A stretch of DNA of 64,000 nt, taken from Fomitopsis serialis (taxonomy: Eukaryota > Basidiomycota > Agaricomycetes > Polyporales > Fomitopsidaceae). The number at the start of each line of letters is the position of its first letter. The stretch's first letter is position 1. The stretch is from contig NW_025954961.1 of NCBI RefSeq assembly GCF_022376445.1, positions 248,001 through 312,000 of the forward strand. The letters are read 5' to 3'. Below are positions 11,835 through 23,591 of the stretch, one piece after another. The translations under genes and the position numbers were made by a program. The notes under the pieces are model-generated. The model saw only the letters and a list, made by a program, of their open reading frames with translations, made no database searches and was not told the DNA's origin.

Positions 11835-12609
11835 ATTCGCCAGTGCGTCCTGAGGTCGGCGAGGCGTCGAGCACAGTGCGAATGGGATGCGTTGAACTCG
11901 CGACGGGCGCTGGACGCGTCTGTGGCACCGCGTCGCGCCGGAGCTCGCCCTAAACCAAACTCCGCCCGCGCCCTGGATATAAGGGCGCGCAAATTTGTCG
12001 CCGTTCTCCCAGTGTCCGTCCGACTTCCGAACCGTTAGCCTCGCGCGCAGAGGTCTGCCTCTGAGTGACGTCTTTCTAGTCGGCGGAGCGAGGCGTCCTT
12101 CGGGGTGCTCACAAGAGCGAGTGCGTCTTCCCTGTTCCCTCTCGCCACGGCTGAGTCCACTTCGGTGTCGACTCGCTGGAGGGGTCGAGCGGGGGATGCA
12201 CGGTGTTATATTCCTGTACCTCCTGTACCCGCCCGTCTCCGGATGGGTTGCGACTATGTCGCTTTGACAGTCCGGTGAAACCATAACACAGACATCCTCA
12301 TCCATGCAATACGTATGTAAGTTAGCAATCACTGGTTGCGTCTGCCCTACATGTATGCACCAGTATATCCCATCCTTGTCTACTATTAGTGTGGGTATCC
12401 AGAATACCATCTCTGTCGTCGAGCGACTACCACAAACCTGTTTGAACACGCATAACGCGTCGGAACACGACTCATTTTGTGAGCACAGGCACCTGTACTT
12501 AACGCCCTAACGAGGAGACTACTGCAAAACTGACATGGACATAGAGCGACCATATATCTCCAGAACCTCAATTAACTCGAGATCATAAATTACTGCACGA
12601 AATGAAACA
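11835..12609. other. Intergenic region between SPC19 and KEX1
   Basis: It contains the SPC19 promoter and the KEX1 3' flank. Reading frames here lack conserved text, and no repeat or RNA gene is seen. Confidence 0.4.
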
Positions 12610-15091
12610 TCACTGCCCTGTCCTAGGCGTCCTCAAATCCTCATCATCGCCCACTATGCTGAATATCGCCCCTTCGTTCGGAAGTTCCTGCGCCCGCTCC
12701 TTCCCCTTGGCCTGCTTGTACGGTGCCTCATCATCCCTGTCGCCATGGCCGTTCACATCCGTCATACTCGTCGCGAGAGGGATGTTCTCTTCCGCGGTCG
12801 AGTCGTCCGTCGTGACCTGCAGCCCACGCAGTCTGCTCCGGCGGTAGCGCCACCAGATGAAGCCAGCGATGAAGATCGAGATGATAGCAAGCACCATCGC
12901 TGCAGAGCCGGCATTGTAGTACGCTAGCGAACGAGATCAGCACCGAGGAATGAGGGCTAAGACAGACGCATACCTTCCCACTTGGCCTTGTCCTGCTCGG
13001 GAGTCTCCGAGGGTGTAGCGCTTGCACTTGGGATGTTGCCCAACAGCTCAGGTATAGGCTTGCTGTTGTCGCCGACAGCACTTGGGATCCGCGCGGAGCC
13101 ATCAAGAATCATACTGAAGTTGGCGCCCATGAAGCGCAGAATCATATCGTGAGTGATATGTGGTGCGTCGAAACCAACCATATGTGACGCGTTGAAGATC
13201 TAGCCGTAAGGTCAGAGTCTCGTATGCAGTAGAGGTGTTCAGAACGGACCTTAGCATAAGTGAGGTTCCGTGACGAGACCCAGGTCCCAGCAGATGTTCC
13301 GTTGACTGACCATGGTTCTGTCTTGACAGTCTGTCATCGCCCCTATCAGTCCCCTGCCCAAGTTCTACGCCGTGATTTTCATACCCCAAGTCCAGTGGCA
13401 CCGTTCCACGACATCGCCTGAATGAGGTTCTCAATCCCGACGTAGTTGCAGATGAGGTCTTGGTCGCCAGCAAACAACAAGATCGGTATTTTGGCGAGTA
13501 CTCTAGGGATGACCGTGATAGCGGATGGAGAGCTGGCTGTGTTGAAGGCATGGTGGATCGTTCCTCTGCACTCTGTCCAGGTTTGCGACGCTTCAGATGC
13601 GTGAATGGCGCGTACGACTTCGGGGCGCTGTTCTAAGTGTTAGCACTTCGGCAAGATGTCGCGCAGCGGACTAGCCTACCTGAAGGTAGGTGTACATATG
13701 CTTCAAATCTGGTGGCCAGTTCATGCCGCAGGCGGGCGACTCGTCTTGAAGCCGCACGTCGTAGATGTTGAGACACATCTCCTTGCCATTGACTCTGTCC
13801 ACGTAACGTAACAGTCAGCGACGGGCATTGTTTGCGACAGGACCATATGCTCACTTTCGCGTCTTACTCTTGATGACTTCATGCATGACACCCTCACAGA
13901 TATTGACCTTGACAGGTTCGTGATCCTTGTGCTTATCCAACTCCTTCATGCAATTGTCCGTCGCTTCCTTCCCGTGCTTCCATTCCTGTTGTGCGCGAGT
14001 ATGAGTCGCTGAGTTAGCATCACTCAGTAAGATGACTCACATCGGACTTCTCTTCAATTAGGCCATGCTTGACTGCATACTGGAGGAAGGAGGGATACTG
14101 GTGACGGCCATCTATCCAGCCATTACCGATCGCTGCTCCGCGTAATGGCATGTTCAATGTGGAGTTTAGGATGGCATCCGCTGCGGAACGGGTAAGTGAC
14201 ATGTCAGTGGCCTGAGCACACGGGTAACAAACCAAAGTATGGTATGTATTGCCCGGCGAAGCTCTCGCCCGCTAAATATGTCTGTATCAGAAATATGAGA
14301 CCACAGCCGCAAATGACGAACTGATATGACACCTACGTCGACGTCTTTATATTCGGGAAATACATCATAGAAGTTCTTCAAAAACTCCACCATGTGTGCT
14401 GCCGCCTGTAGGATGTATTAAGACTCTGCTTTGGGTCGAGTAGAAATTGCCACGTACATCGGAGAGTTCATGCAGATAATGGTCTGACGAGGTGTACGAG
14501 AAGCCTGCCCCTGCGGGTTGATCGACTGCATGACACGGTAAGACTAGAGTCGACGTGGAAGAGACCGCGACGCACCGTAGACCATAGTCGTGTACTCTTC
14601 CCAGCCCCCTTCAATGACATTCAGGCCACCCTTGCCGTCTAGCCGCCAGGGACCAACTTCCATCATTAGACCATCGAAGGATGAGCATCCTGGACCACCC
14701 TTTGCTGGTTGTGAGCACACGGAACGTCAATGACATAGTGGGTGTACGGACATTGAACCAGAACATAAGTCGCTCCTTGTCCGCCATTCGCCGATTCTTG
14801 ATCATGAGAAAGAATAGGTGTGCGGTGACTTCAGTGTCTGGTACATTGGTAGCATTCGGGTCGGACGGTAGATGACCGGAGAACATGTGCAATGGATGAT
14901 TCACATCTTGGTGCAGCCCGGGTAGGGAACGGACATAGAAGGAGGCTGCTGATGGTACTATTACGGAGTTAGCAGCGTCGGATCCCTTTCATACGCGTGC
15001 ACTCACCATCTGTAGGTGCTGCAGCAATATGCCAGATGAGCCAGAGTGGCAAGACTGCCCAGAGCAATCTGAGGGGTGACGCGTAGAGCAT
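12610..15091 (-). CDS. KEX1: Kex1-type serine carboxypeptidase, Golgi membrane protein
   Basis: Kex1 trims basic C-terminal residues from precursors in the late Golgi. The start at 15091 gives a signal peptide ([20 protein letters not shown]). Next come [10 protein letters not shown], a run ending [34 protein letters not shown], the catalytic serine motif [17 protein letters not shown], the catalytic Asp in [15 protein letters not shown] and the catalytic His in [13 protein letters not shown] Ser/Pro-rich stem is followed by one membrane segment ([18 protein letters not shown]), the basic stop RYRRSRLRG and an acidic cytosolic tail ending RTPRTGQ. That is the full Kex1 layout. About ten exons join at short GT-AG introns. 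Its 5' flank carries the inverted-repeat element. Confidence 0.93.
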
Positions 15092-15347
15092 CCCGCAGTA
15101 TTCCTCGCACCAAACAGGTCACAGCCGTCGGATCGCCAAGCACAGATGGTCCTTATAGGGTCGTCGTAGGGATCCACGTCAGTTCAAAAAGGAGACATGA
15201 ACTCAGGCAGATGTGCGACCAGGAGCCTGCGAGCGTTGCACCGCCGCCGTAGAGCACGACCGCACGCTCCCGCGCTACTGCCGGTCGCGTAGGCGCCCAT
15301 CGCTGAAACACAGCAAACTAAACTGGCGGAAGCAAATATAGAACCGG

Positions 15348-15601
15348 TACGGTTGCCCGATAGTCCGAGGCCGAGCATTTTGCACGACGCGCCTCAGCCA
15401 CATCGCGTCGCTCGTCCTCCGCCTCCTCCATATCCTCCGGAACTCACGCAATACTCACGCTACAGCCATAAATGCATTCCTACTGCACCGAGAGCACTGT
15501 GAACGTCAAAAAAGAGGTACTGGTAAGTCCATACTGGCCTGAAACCTCTTGAGAAAGCTCGACCCCGGGAAGTGGTAAGCGCCCGACAACGCCGCGACTC
15601 G
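15348..15601 (+). repeat. Left terminal inverted repeat
   Basis: It aligns over its length with the reverse complement of 16265-16514, with about ten mismatches and two small gaps (roughly 95% identity by eye). On its minus strand it encodes an open frame starting MEEAEDERRDVAEARRAKC, mirrored in the other arm. Confidence 0.85.
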
Positions 15602-16264
15602 CTCGGACTCGAAGTCTAGAGGACATAACTGTATGATGACTATGGTGCATGGATATTTGATACAAGTATGTGGGATGTCGAACAGGTATACAGATCATGA
15701 TCATAGGGTTGTACGACCCTCGGCACCAACATCGCAGTGTGCGTCCGGCAGGCCCAGTGAAATCTTACTGTTACTATACAGTGTAAGGCTTTCTGAGGCT
15801 CACGGTGTAGGCATCCAGTCCTCAGCATTCAGTACTTCAGTGCACATGCTATGTCTGGTGGTGATGGAGTGATGTATGCGTACAATTTGAGACACTATAT
15901 ATTTCTCTTTGTCGATATACACGAAGGCCTGCGGCACAGTACGACTCCGAGACAACATTATAATGCTATCACTCACCTGTTACAGCCACGAATACATGTG
16001 AAAGCCCCACAGTGCTTCCCCTCGCTGTGCTCTCTGTGGCGGTTGAATTCGCAGATCAGGTACTGTGCCTGCAATGCTGTTCAGTCTGAGAACATGGGCC
16101 GCTCCGATTCGAGCCGCACCCGTAGTCTGAGAAGTAAAGACACAGTGTGTGCATATGATGACTCACCATATATTATATCCTTTTCCCTGCAGAGCACCTT
16201 TCCGATCCTGCCTTTAGTCTATCCAGAAAGGTGTACATAGGTACTATCCTCCAGACGTGCGCAC

Positions 16265-16514
16265 GAGTCGCGTCGGGCGCTTACCACTTCCCGGGGTCGT
16301 CGAGCTTTCTCGAGAGGTTTCAGGCCAGTATGGACTTACCAGTACCTCTTTTTTGACGTTCACAGTGCTCTCGGTGCAGTAGGAAGGCATTTATGGCTGT
16401 AGCGTGAGTATTGCATGAGTTTCAGAGGATATGGAGGAGGCGGAGGACGAGCGACGCGATGTGGCTGAGGCGCGTCGTGCAAAATGCCCGGCCCCGGACT
16501 ATCGGGCAACCGTA
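16265..16514 (-). repeat. Right terminal inverted repeat
   Basis: This is the partner of the left arm. The best-conserved segment runs from the CTTACCACTTCCCGGGG block to the outer CGGGCAACCGTA. The few differences show that the arms have diverged slightly since insertion, or that one was partly converted. Confidence 0.85.
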
Positions 16515-16680
16515 AACCGGGGAATTGGATTTCCCTTCAGAGACTTATCGCCTCCTTTCCAGCCCAGGCACGCTTCCTTTCTAGGGCTTATCATCGTAAC
16601 GCGCACCATGCTGCCTCCGAGGTATTGTCTTGGTCCAGCGGAGCATACGACGTGCTCACCCTTCTCTCTTTTCCTTCACC

Positions 16681-17845
16681 ATGAAGCTTCTACCGGTGCT
16701 GTCTGCCTCGCTCGTATTTGCGCTCTCTGCCAGCGCGCAGTACTTCTCCGAAGGATGGAAGCCCGGCCAACCTATAGCAGAGGAGGTCCGCCCGACGCAA
16801 GTCTTCCATCGAGTGCAGCAGCCCGTGCCGACGCAGGAGGGCAAGGCGCCTGGATTCAGCTTCAAGAACGTGCTCACGTCTGGACCGGTGGACTTTATTG
16901 CGTCCAAGATGGGCGTGAACATGACGGAGAAGCTTGCGCAGGCGGAGGCACTGGCAGAGTCAGAAATATGGGATCCGCGGATACCCCTAATCACGGATGG
17001 CAACTATGGAGAGGTCATTGTGGAGGAACCGCTGACGCTAGAGGAGGAGGCTGAGCGTGTATGGTTCTTGGTAATGTGCGCGCAACGTCCTCAGACTGTA
17101 AATGCTGGCTAAGACTGCTGTAGCTCGGTTTCGAAGGGCGGGAAGAACGCCCTCTCCCAGAAACTCGACGACTCCTTCGATAAGGCTTTCAACGAATCCG
17201 TCATTGCTGGTGACCTGCCAAACGTCCGCTGGGGACGCGTGGATTACCTCAATGTCACGTATATCACGACGAAATGGTCAATCTGGCAGTGAGTCTAGGC
17301 AGTATTGCATTCCCGTCTTGGTCCTGACCTCCGTGACATGAAGGGCACCATACTTGGTCGTCTTGACCGAGCGCGGGCAGACGTTACGTTTCTACAAGAC
17401 AAATGTTGTCAGGCTTGAGCCAGAGATGCTTCGTGATTTCCTCCTCCAGGAGAGATGGCGCGACAACCAGCCGTGGGACTCGCCTTTCGCTCCCGGCGGA
17501 TCCTGGTACGTTTGATTCCCTCAGGCTCCAGTTTCGTTATTGACGCGTCTGTAATAGGGAACCTGCCTTGCACCATATCAGCTTGGCTCTCAAGCGCTTT
17601 TACGAGTTCCTCATCCTCTTCCCCAAATGGGTCCTCATGATTGCCTCTGGTGCAATTGCCAACCTCGTGATGAAAGCGATGCACCATAATGCGGGAACTG
17701 ACCAGCCGCCGCCGAGGAAGATTGAGAGTGGGACTCCACAGGATGCTGCTCCTCCCCCGAGACGACGGCTATTACAACCGAGACGACTGACACGAAATCA
17801 TCCCCTTCGAAGAGCAAAGGGAGGCGCAAAAATGCAAAGAAGTAG
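16681..17845 (+). CDS. ER thioredoxin-fold membrane protein lacking CXXC (TMX-like)
   Basis: A signal peptide (MKLLPVLSASLVFALSASA) is followed by a lumenal domain with ERVWFLVISVSKGGKNALSQ, DLPNVRWGRVDYLNVTYIT, WSIWQAPYLVVLTERGQTLRFYKTN and a membrane segment (FLILFPKWVLMIASGAIANLV). The strand pattern and the cis-proline-like QAPYLVVL fit a thioredoxin fold, but the active-site CXXC is replaced by Ser/Gly/Lys, so it should not be an oxidoreductase. Introns: a GTGCGC donor near 17076 with a CTGTAG acceptor, one starting GTGAGT near 17289, and one starting GTACGT near 17504. In the tail the frame jumps at a five-C run (17753-17758). With one more C the protein ends in a Lys/Arg-rich tail (KGRRKNAKK) at 17845; as read it runs to 18020. 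The tail could act in ER retention. This is a fungal family I cannot name precisely. Confidence 0.65.
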
Positions 17846-18009
17846 ATTACCGCTTATTTATGCCGTGTGGAGTAGATCTAGCATCATCTCATTTATCACT
17901 GTATGTAAGTTGGGAGTTGGTTGTGAGAGGCGAATCCAATGTGTCATTAATGCATCTAGTGCGAGGGTAGAGGGCCATCCGAGAATAGCGACAATGCTGA
18001 GCTTGAAGT

Positions 18010-19043
18010 TTACTCCTTGAACGGGTATTCAAACTTCGGCTGGTCCTTGCGTCTCCAGAGCTTTTTCCTGTAAATTGCATCAGTTAGAGGACGGCGGGGT
18101 GATGATGGACGAGCACTTGCTTCTTCTTGCTCGCCAAATGCTCAGCAAAGACTTCCACGCAGTGCTTCGCCTTGAACTCGCGAATGAAGCGCGGGTCCCA
18201 GAGCTCGCTTGCTATGCCAAGGTCCTTGCAGCAGCGCATCAAAGCATTGCTCTTGCATGCCTCAGTCGCCGTTGGTATCCCGTTGGGATCGAAGTATTCC
18301 TGTTCTCCTCGTGCAATAGCGACGAGCCTGAGAAAAAACATTAGTTCGGGAAAGAGGATGTACGCAAGGGACAGCTAACCTTCCGAGGCAGACAAGAGCA
18401 TACTCTCTGCTCACGATCTTAGGTCCGACATGTGTCTCGCTTCGCGGAGCAAGGCCCCAGCCACCTGGGCCGAACGCCTTATTGAGCACGCGCCGGTACT
18501 TGATTTCCGGCAGGTATATGAGACCATCTACAGACGGAATTATTCATTGGCGCGGGAGGAAACAAGCACGACATGCATACCTGGCTTGATCTCCACGTCA
18601 AGTGGTTCAATGGGAGCCAGCAGAACGTCCGCAACCTCCCTGGAGAACGCCTGAGTCGAGAGACCAAAATAGCTCTTCGACCAGTCGGTAGGAGTACCGT
18701 CTGAGAGAGGCTGTGTATCTGGCTCAGAACCGAGTGGCGAAGGTGCGATAGTCGAAGCGAGGACCGAGGACGAGGGGACGCTCTCTGGCGGCGTAGACAG
18801 CTCTTCCGGCGGTATATCATCGACGACCACGGGGTCCGCTTTGCCAGCACTTGGACTGGGTGTCGCCGGCCTTCCCGTGCTCGTGCTAGCATTCGCTGCG
18901 GGAAACTTGGGGCGGGACGGATATGCTTTCGGCGTTGTCTTTGTGACCGGGGTGAACGGCTTGCCCGTAGAGTACGCCCTCGTGGAAAGCCTACAGGAGG
19001 ATACTGTACCACAAAGCCGTCTAGCAGCAAAATGGGTAGCCAT
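18010..19043 (-). CDS. MGM101: Mitochondrial genome maintenance protein Mgm101
   Basis: Mgm101 is a Rad52-like single-strand annealing protein of mitochondrial nucleoids, needed for mtDNA recombination and upkeep. The start at 19043 gives an Arg/Ser-rich presequence ([22 protein letters not shown]), then a disordered Ser/Pro linker. The conserved core is [110 protein letters not shown] and a basic end [17 protein letters not shown]. Introns 1 and 2 are GT-AG. The last (18120-18068) fits only as a GC-AG intron with donor GCAAGT; using the nearby GT breaks the frame of the conserved tail. It is divergent from the gamma-tubulin complex gene, 279 bp apart. Confidence 0.93.
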
Positions 19044-19322
19044 TTTGAATGTTAGGAAGGATGAAGAGAAGGTCAACGAGGTACTTATGTGCTCGGTGGC
19101 TTGCCAGTGGCCCGGCGCAGATGTGACGCGCGACTGAACGCGTTATGTCACGCGACGGCGCGTTCTCCGCGTGGGCGCCTACGCGTTCCTTGACCTTTCC
19201 GACTCGCCGCCGCTGACCTTCAAGTTTAGCCAGTACTATCACAGCAGTCGCAGCGGACTCTCGCTCTATTAGCAGTCTATAACTCATCAAATCACATATT
19301 TTCAGCTGCTTTACCAACTGGC

Positions 19323-22300
19323 ATGTATCCGTCTGTCTCTAGAGGGCCCTCCCGGGCAAGGAACGTGCAGCCCTCTAACGCAGACTCCGGGCTTTCTGCG
19401 TCCTCCAGTGCCCCTGTAGTCACCCGTCCAGCATCTGGGTCTTCCCTGCGTCCATCAACCAATGCTCCAATTAGACCTTCATCAAGTGCACCTACGGTGA
19501 ACGGGACCTCACGAGGTTCGTCTGGCCCAACATCTGCAAGACCGGCTTCAAGTCTGTCCGCGGTACGACCAGCTTCAAGCTTGTCAGCTGTACGGCCTGC
19601 GTCGAGCTTGTCGACGCGACCAAGCTCTCGACTTACCCAAAGACCTGGCTCCCGTCTATCCCAACGTCCCATCTCGCGGCAATCGACGCGTCTGGTGCCT
19701 TTCTACCAGACCTTGGTCACACAAGTGACGGGCCTCACTGCTGAGACCGACCACGATAATTTTCGGATGGCTGTTGGGTTTGTCTCGAAGAATCTCGATC
19801 TGACTGCGAGGCCATCGGGGAATGTGGACCAGAAAGCGATGGACAAGCACATCCGAGGGTGAGCTGACTACTACCGGCCTCCATGGGCCCTTGACGGACA
19901 GCTATAGACATGTACAGAAAGCCCGAGTCAACTCCCATGACGTGCTGGCAGATGCCCTTGAAGCTGTACATCGCACGCTGAAGACGCAGGCGGAACAAAA
20001 TAATGATCTCGACTCAGAAATCAAGGTGATTTCGCAGGCGTAGTATGTACGCATACACGTACTGACATACCATAGACGTCTCGCTTCCCCACACATCTGC
20101 AACTCTTGGTATGTTCATCGAGACAACAGTAGGTCATTGCGTCGGAGTTGAAGAGCATTTCAGGTCGCACTTTCGAACGCGCCTGACGAGACCACTTTGA
20201 AGCGTGCACAAGATTATTTGGATGGGCTCAGTAACCCCAAGGAATCGGCTCCAGGTCTTACCTGGGAGACTATTCTTGCTGAGGAACCATTCGAAGGAGA
20301 TCACTGGGAGGGCGTCTATCCCCGAGGCACCGATGATCACCTCGATACGCATAGTGGTGGTAGCACACCTTCTCTGTCGCCATGGGACGACTCGGATCTG
20401 GACGAATCCCTGTCCTCGTCGGAGGTCCTCGACCCCACGGAGGACGGCCAACTTGATCAAGAAGCCGGCGCTGAGAAACTGCGTTTCCCTCCTGCTGCGT
20501 ACCGTCATCGGCAAGACGTTGAGGACCTGCAAGCCCGGCAGTACTGGCGTCCAGGATGGCGGACGGATGCCCCGATCGCTCGAGCTTTCAATGTAGGCGA
20601 TGCCTCAACCTTAGGTAGGTACCTTGTTGTCGATACAAGAAGACGTCTGACGTGCACTGGCAGGCCCTACGATGTACCGAGTCCTTGGAAGTCAGAACAC
20701 GAACGAGATTGCTGGACCATCAACACAGGTATGTATCGCTATCGTACCTATCTGACGTGCCGTATTCAGTAGTTGCCAGAGATATATACATGAGCACGAT
20801 GCGGTTCGTGAGGTCCTCATGGCCCTCCAGGGAGATCGGAATATGATCCTGGAATGGTCGACGAGCGGGAAGCACGCATTCTCGTTTATCGTGAGTAGAT
20901 CCTATGGTTTCGTTGGGTTACTTCACTGACAAGCAGTACTACAGCCTACGGAGAAGCTGCAGCTACTTCACTTGACTGCAGGTGCTCAAGCTTCTATCTT
21001 GACCTCCTTCGCTCAGCTAGCAACTACGCTGCAACACCTGCGGAAGTTCGTTTCCGCGATCTATTCAAAAGCCGGGAAAGACGACAGGGCCTCAGACAGG
21101 CCTATGCATCTCCTCAACATATATCGTCAAAGCACACTTACTCTCGAGGCCTTCTCAGCGGCGGTCGACGGCCAACTCCGAGCCTTCAACACATGGTGTG
21201 CTGCCAAGGAAGAGGACATCTCCCGCGCTCAAGCAGGGGTCGGCGAACCACTCGTCGTAAGCTTCCTCAGCCTGGACAAGGCGGTCAGAGATACCTTCTC
21301 CGATGCGTTCGCCGTCATCCTCGACGTCCTTCGCGAGGTCACACGGCGCGCATGGCGGACTGCTGATACGGTGGTCGATATATGGACGCTCCCGGAGCTT
21401 CCCATGAAGATGTCGCCCTCTACATTCGGTGCATTATTGCTTGACTCGCTCCTTGTTACCGTCCAAGAGCATGTCTCGATGGGGGATTACGTCTCGGCCG
21501 ACGCTCTCATGCAAGTATTCAGCGAGTCCGCAGAGCCGATGTGGAGCATGGTAGGCCGCTGGATGAAAGACGGTATGCCCGTACGGGAGATCACCTCGCA
21601 CCAGAACAGTCGCCTCTCTGATTTGGACGAGGAGTTCTTCGTTGAAGACAACGAACTCCCGTTACTTGACCCTGACTTTTGGACGGATGGATTCGTGCTG
21701 CGGGAGGAAGGTGGGGAAGGTGAGGGAGCAAGACGAACGGCGGTCCCTGTGTTCCTCAGCAGTGTGGCAAAAGGCGTCCTGGATGCCGGCAAAGCTGTCG
21801 GGTTACTCCGCGTGCTGGATATTGCGGTGCTGCTGGATCGCAATGCACCTGGATCCTGGATGGCAAAGTGGCCGACATTCTCCGCGTCACTCGGTGAAGC
21901 GAGGCATGCAAGGAATGGCGAAGACACCAGTCCTTTGGCGTCGAGGTTACTCTTCACGTCCACAGAAGAGCTCTCTCAAGCTCTGCATGATGCCGTGTGG
22001 CCACACAGTTCTTTGGCACAAGAAACATTGCAAAGGGTACTGGTAGAAGAGTGCGACTTGATGCTACACCTCTCGGCGATCGAAAACGTCTGCTTGATGC
22101 GTAGAGGGGACGCTATGTCTCACTTCATTGACATCTTGTTTACAAAGGTAAGAGGATTGAATGGAATGTCATGCATGACATTGATGCTCAAGTCTCATTC
22201 ATGATAGATGGATTCTAGGCAGGCATGGAATGATTTCCACTTCCTGAATACCGCTTTTCATGACGTCGCGGAGGCTGGGACACACCGCTGGATCGAAACA

Positions 22301-23418
22301 TCTCTCGTGCGCTTCTCGCACAGAGGCAGCAAGGACAAATCTGTCACACGGACGGTCCGAGCTTTCGAGGGTTTCTCACTCGAATACGCCGTCCCCTTCC
22401 CTTTGACTTACGTCTTCGGACCGAAGGCCATGCAGACGTACTCTTCTATCTTCACTTTCGTGCTGCAGATACGGCGAGCGAAGAGTGTGCTCGAACGCAT
22501 CCTTGTTCGGGGTGGGATTGGGAGCACGTCGCGTCTGGCGAGCGAAATGAAGGTATTCTATGCCATGCGGAGCAAGCTATCGTGGTTTGTGAAGTGAGTT
22601 CACCCTCACTGGCGTACCGGTTCGGCGGTATTCATGCGATTATCAGCACGCTGCTGAACTTTGTAGCGACGAATGTGAGTCCTAGTATTTGATCGAGAGG
22701 TCGATGTTAACATGTCGAAAGGTCTTGCATGCGGAAGTACTCAGTTTCCATAAAGACTTCCGGCAAACCAAATCACTAAACGACATGATCCGACTACACG
22801 ACGAACAGTGAGTATGACTGTCTGAATCGGCTTATCGCCCTATAACATAGTATTCTCGTAGCCTTGCCAAAGTAGAAAGCCGATGCCTTCTGCAGCGTGA
22901 TGTCAGCCTTTCATTATGCGATGCGTCTTGAGTTCCATCCTGATATCTTTATCTAGACCGCCGCCCTACAACGTGCAATCATATCGATTCTCGACATGTC
23001 TATTCACTTCAGCGATTGCTTTGTCGCCTTCGCAGGAGACACGACGCACGACATCTCGCGGCACTCGTTGATCATTACGAAGCGCCATCGCAGTCGTCGT
23101 GCGAGACGTCAGAGGAGAAACGTCATCGGATTCTCGCAGATCTCACAAGAGGGTGCCGATGACAGCTCGGAGAGTGATTCGGACCTCGACAACGACCCGC
23201 TGGCGGCGAATGCCCCGGAGCCGTCGTTCTCCATGGGTGCGTCGACGATGTCGGCACCCGACGAGAGCTTCGTCGATCGGCTGGACAAGATGTCGTCAGA
23301 GTTGGACGCTCTGGTGCGATTCATCAGACGAGGGGTGGAGAGTTTGGCAGCAGGATCTGGCGAGGCCGCGCCGACATTTGGTGTATTTGCTTTCGCATTG
23401 GAAGACTGGGATAGGTAA
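19323..23418 (+). CDS. Gamma-tubulin complex component (GCP family, GCP5/6-like)
   Basis: GCP proteins form the gamma-tubulin ring that nucleates microtubules. The N-terminus is Ser/Pro/Arg-rich with imperfect ten-residue repeats (VRPASSLSA, about 19540-19690). Grip1-like helices follow: FYQTLVTQVTGL, NVDQKAMDKHIRG, HVQKARVNSHDVLADALEAVH, then GTDDHLD and WRTDAPIARAFNVGD. The large exon 20972-22204 includes a variable domain. The Grip2-type C-terminal region has LMLHLSAIENVCLMRRGDAMSHFIDILFTK, SLEYAVPFPLTYVFGPKAMQTYSSIFTFVLQIRRAK and NTLLNFVATNVLHAEVLSFHKDF, ending VFAFALEDWDR. PLTYVFGPKAMQTYSSIFTFVLQ is diagnostic of the family. I favour GCP5 on overall look but cannot exclude GCP6 or GCP4. 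Its stop is 174 bp from that of the convergent vWA gene. Confidence 0.82.
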
Positions 23419-23591
23419 ACATACGGTGAGCATTGTAGAAGCATATGTGAATTGTAACGCTACACAATTAGGTCGGCTACGAAAGCATAACGGCTACAGA
23501 TGAGAATGTTGAGGTGCACAAGTACAAGAAGATGATACAGGTGACGTGGATGAAAGAAAGTGGCAAGGGGATATATATCACGCAACCTCGT

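Larger units (their letters stand above)
15348..16514. mobile_element. Non-autonomous DNA transposon or foldback element with long terminal inverted repeats
   Basis: The element is 1167 bp. Its ends are near-identical inverted repeats of about 250 bp starting TACGGTTGCCCG and ending CGGGCAACCGTA. Both sides are flanked by the direct repeat AACCGG (15342-15347 and 16515-16520), which looks like a 6 bp target-site duplication; one mismatch on each side would make it 8 bp. The 660 bp core (15602-16264) has no transposase-like frame, so movement would need a source in trans. Long inverted repeats suggest a Mutator-like or foldback family, but no superfamily is proven. It sits in the divergent promoter of KEX1 and the thioredoxin-fold gene, 167 bp before the start of the latter. 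Confidence 0.8.

Noticed and set aside
16431..17054. 207-codon frame starting in the right inverted repeat
   Set aside because: It overlaps the thioredoxin-fold gene in another frame, and its second half is a shadow of that gene.
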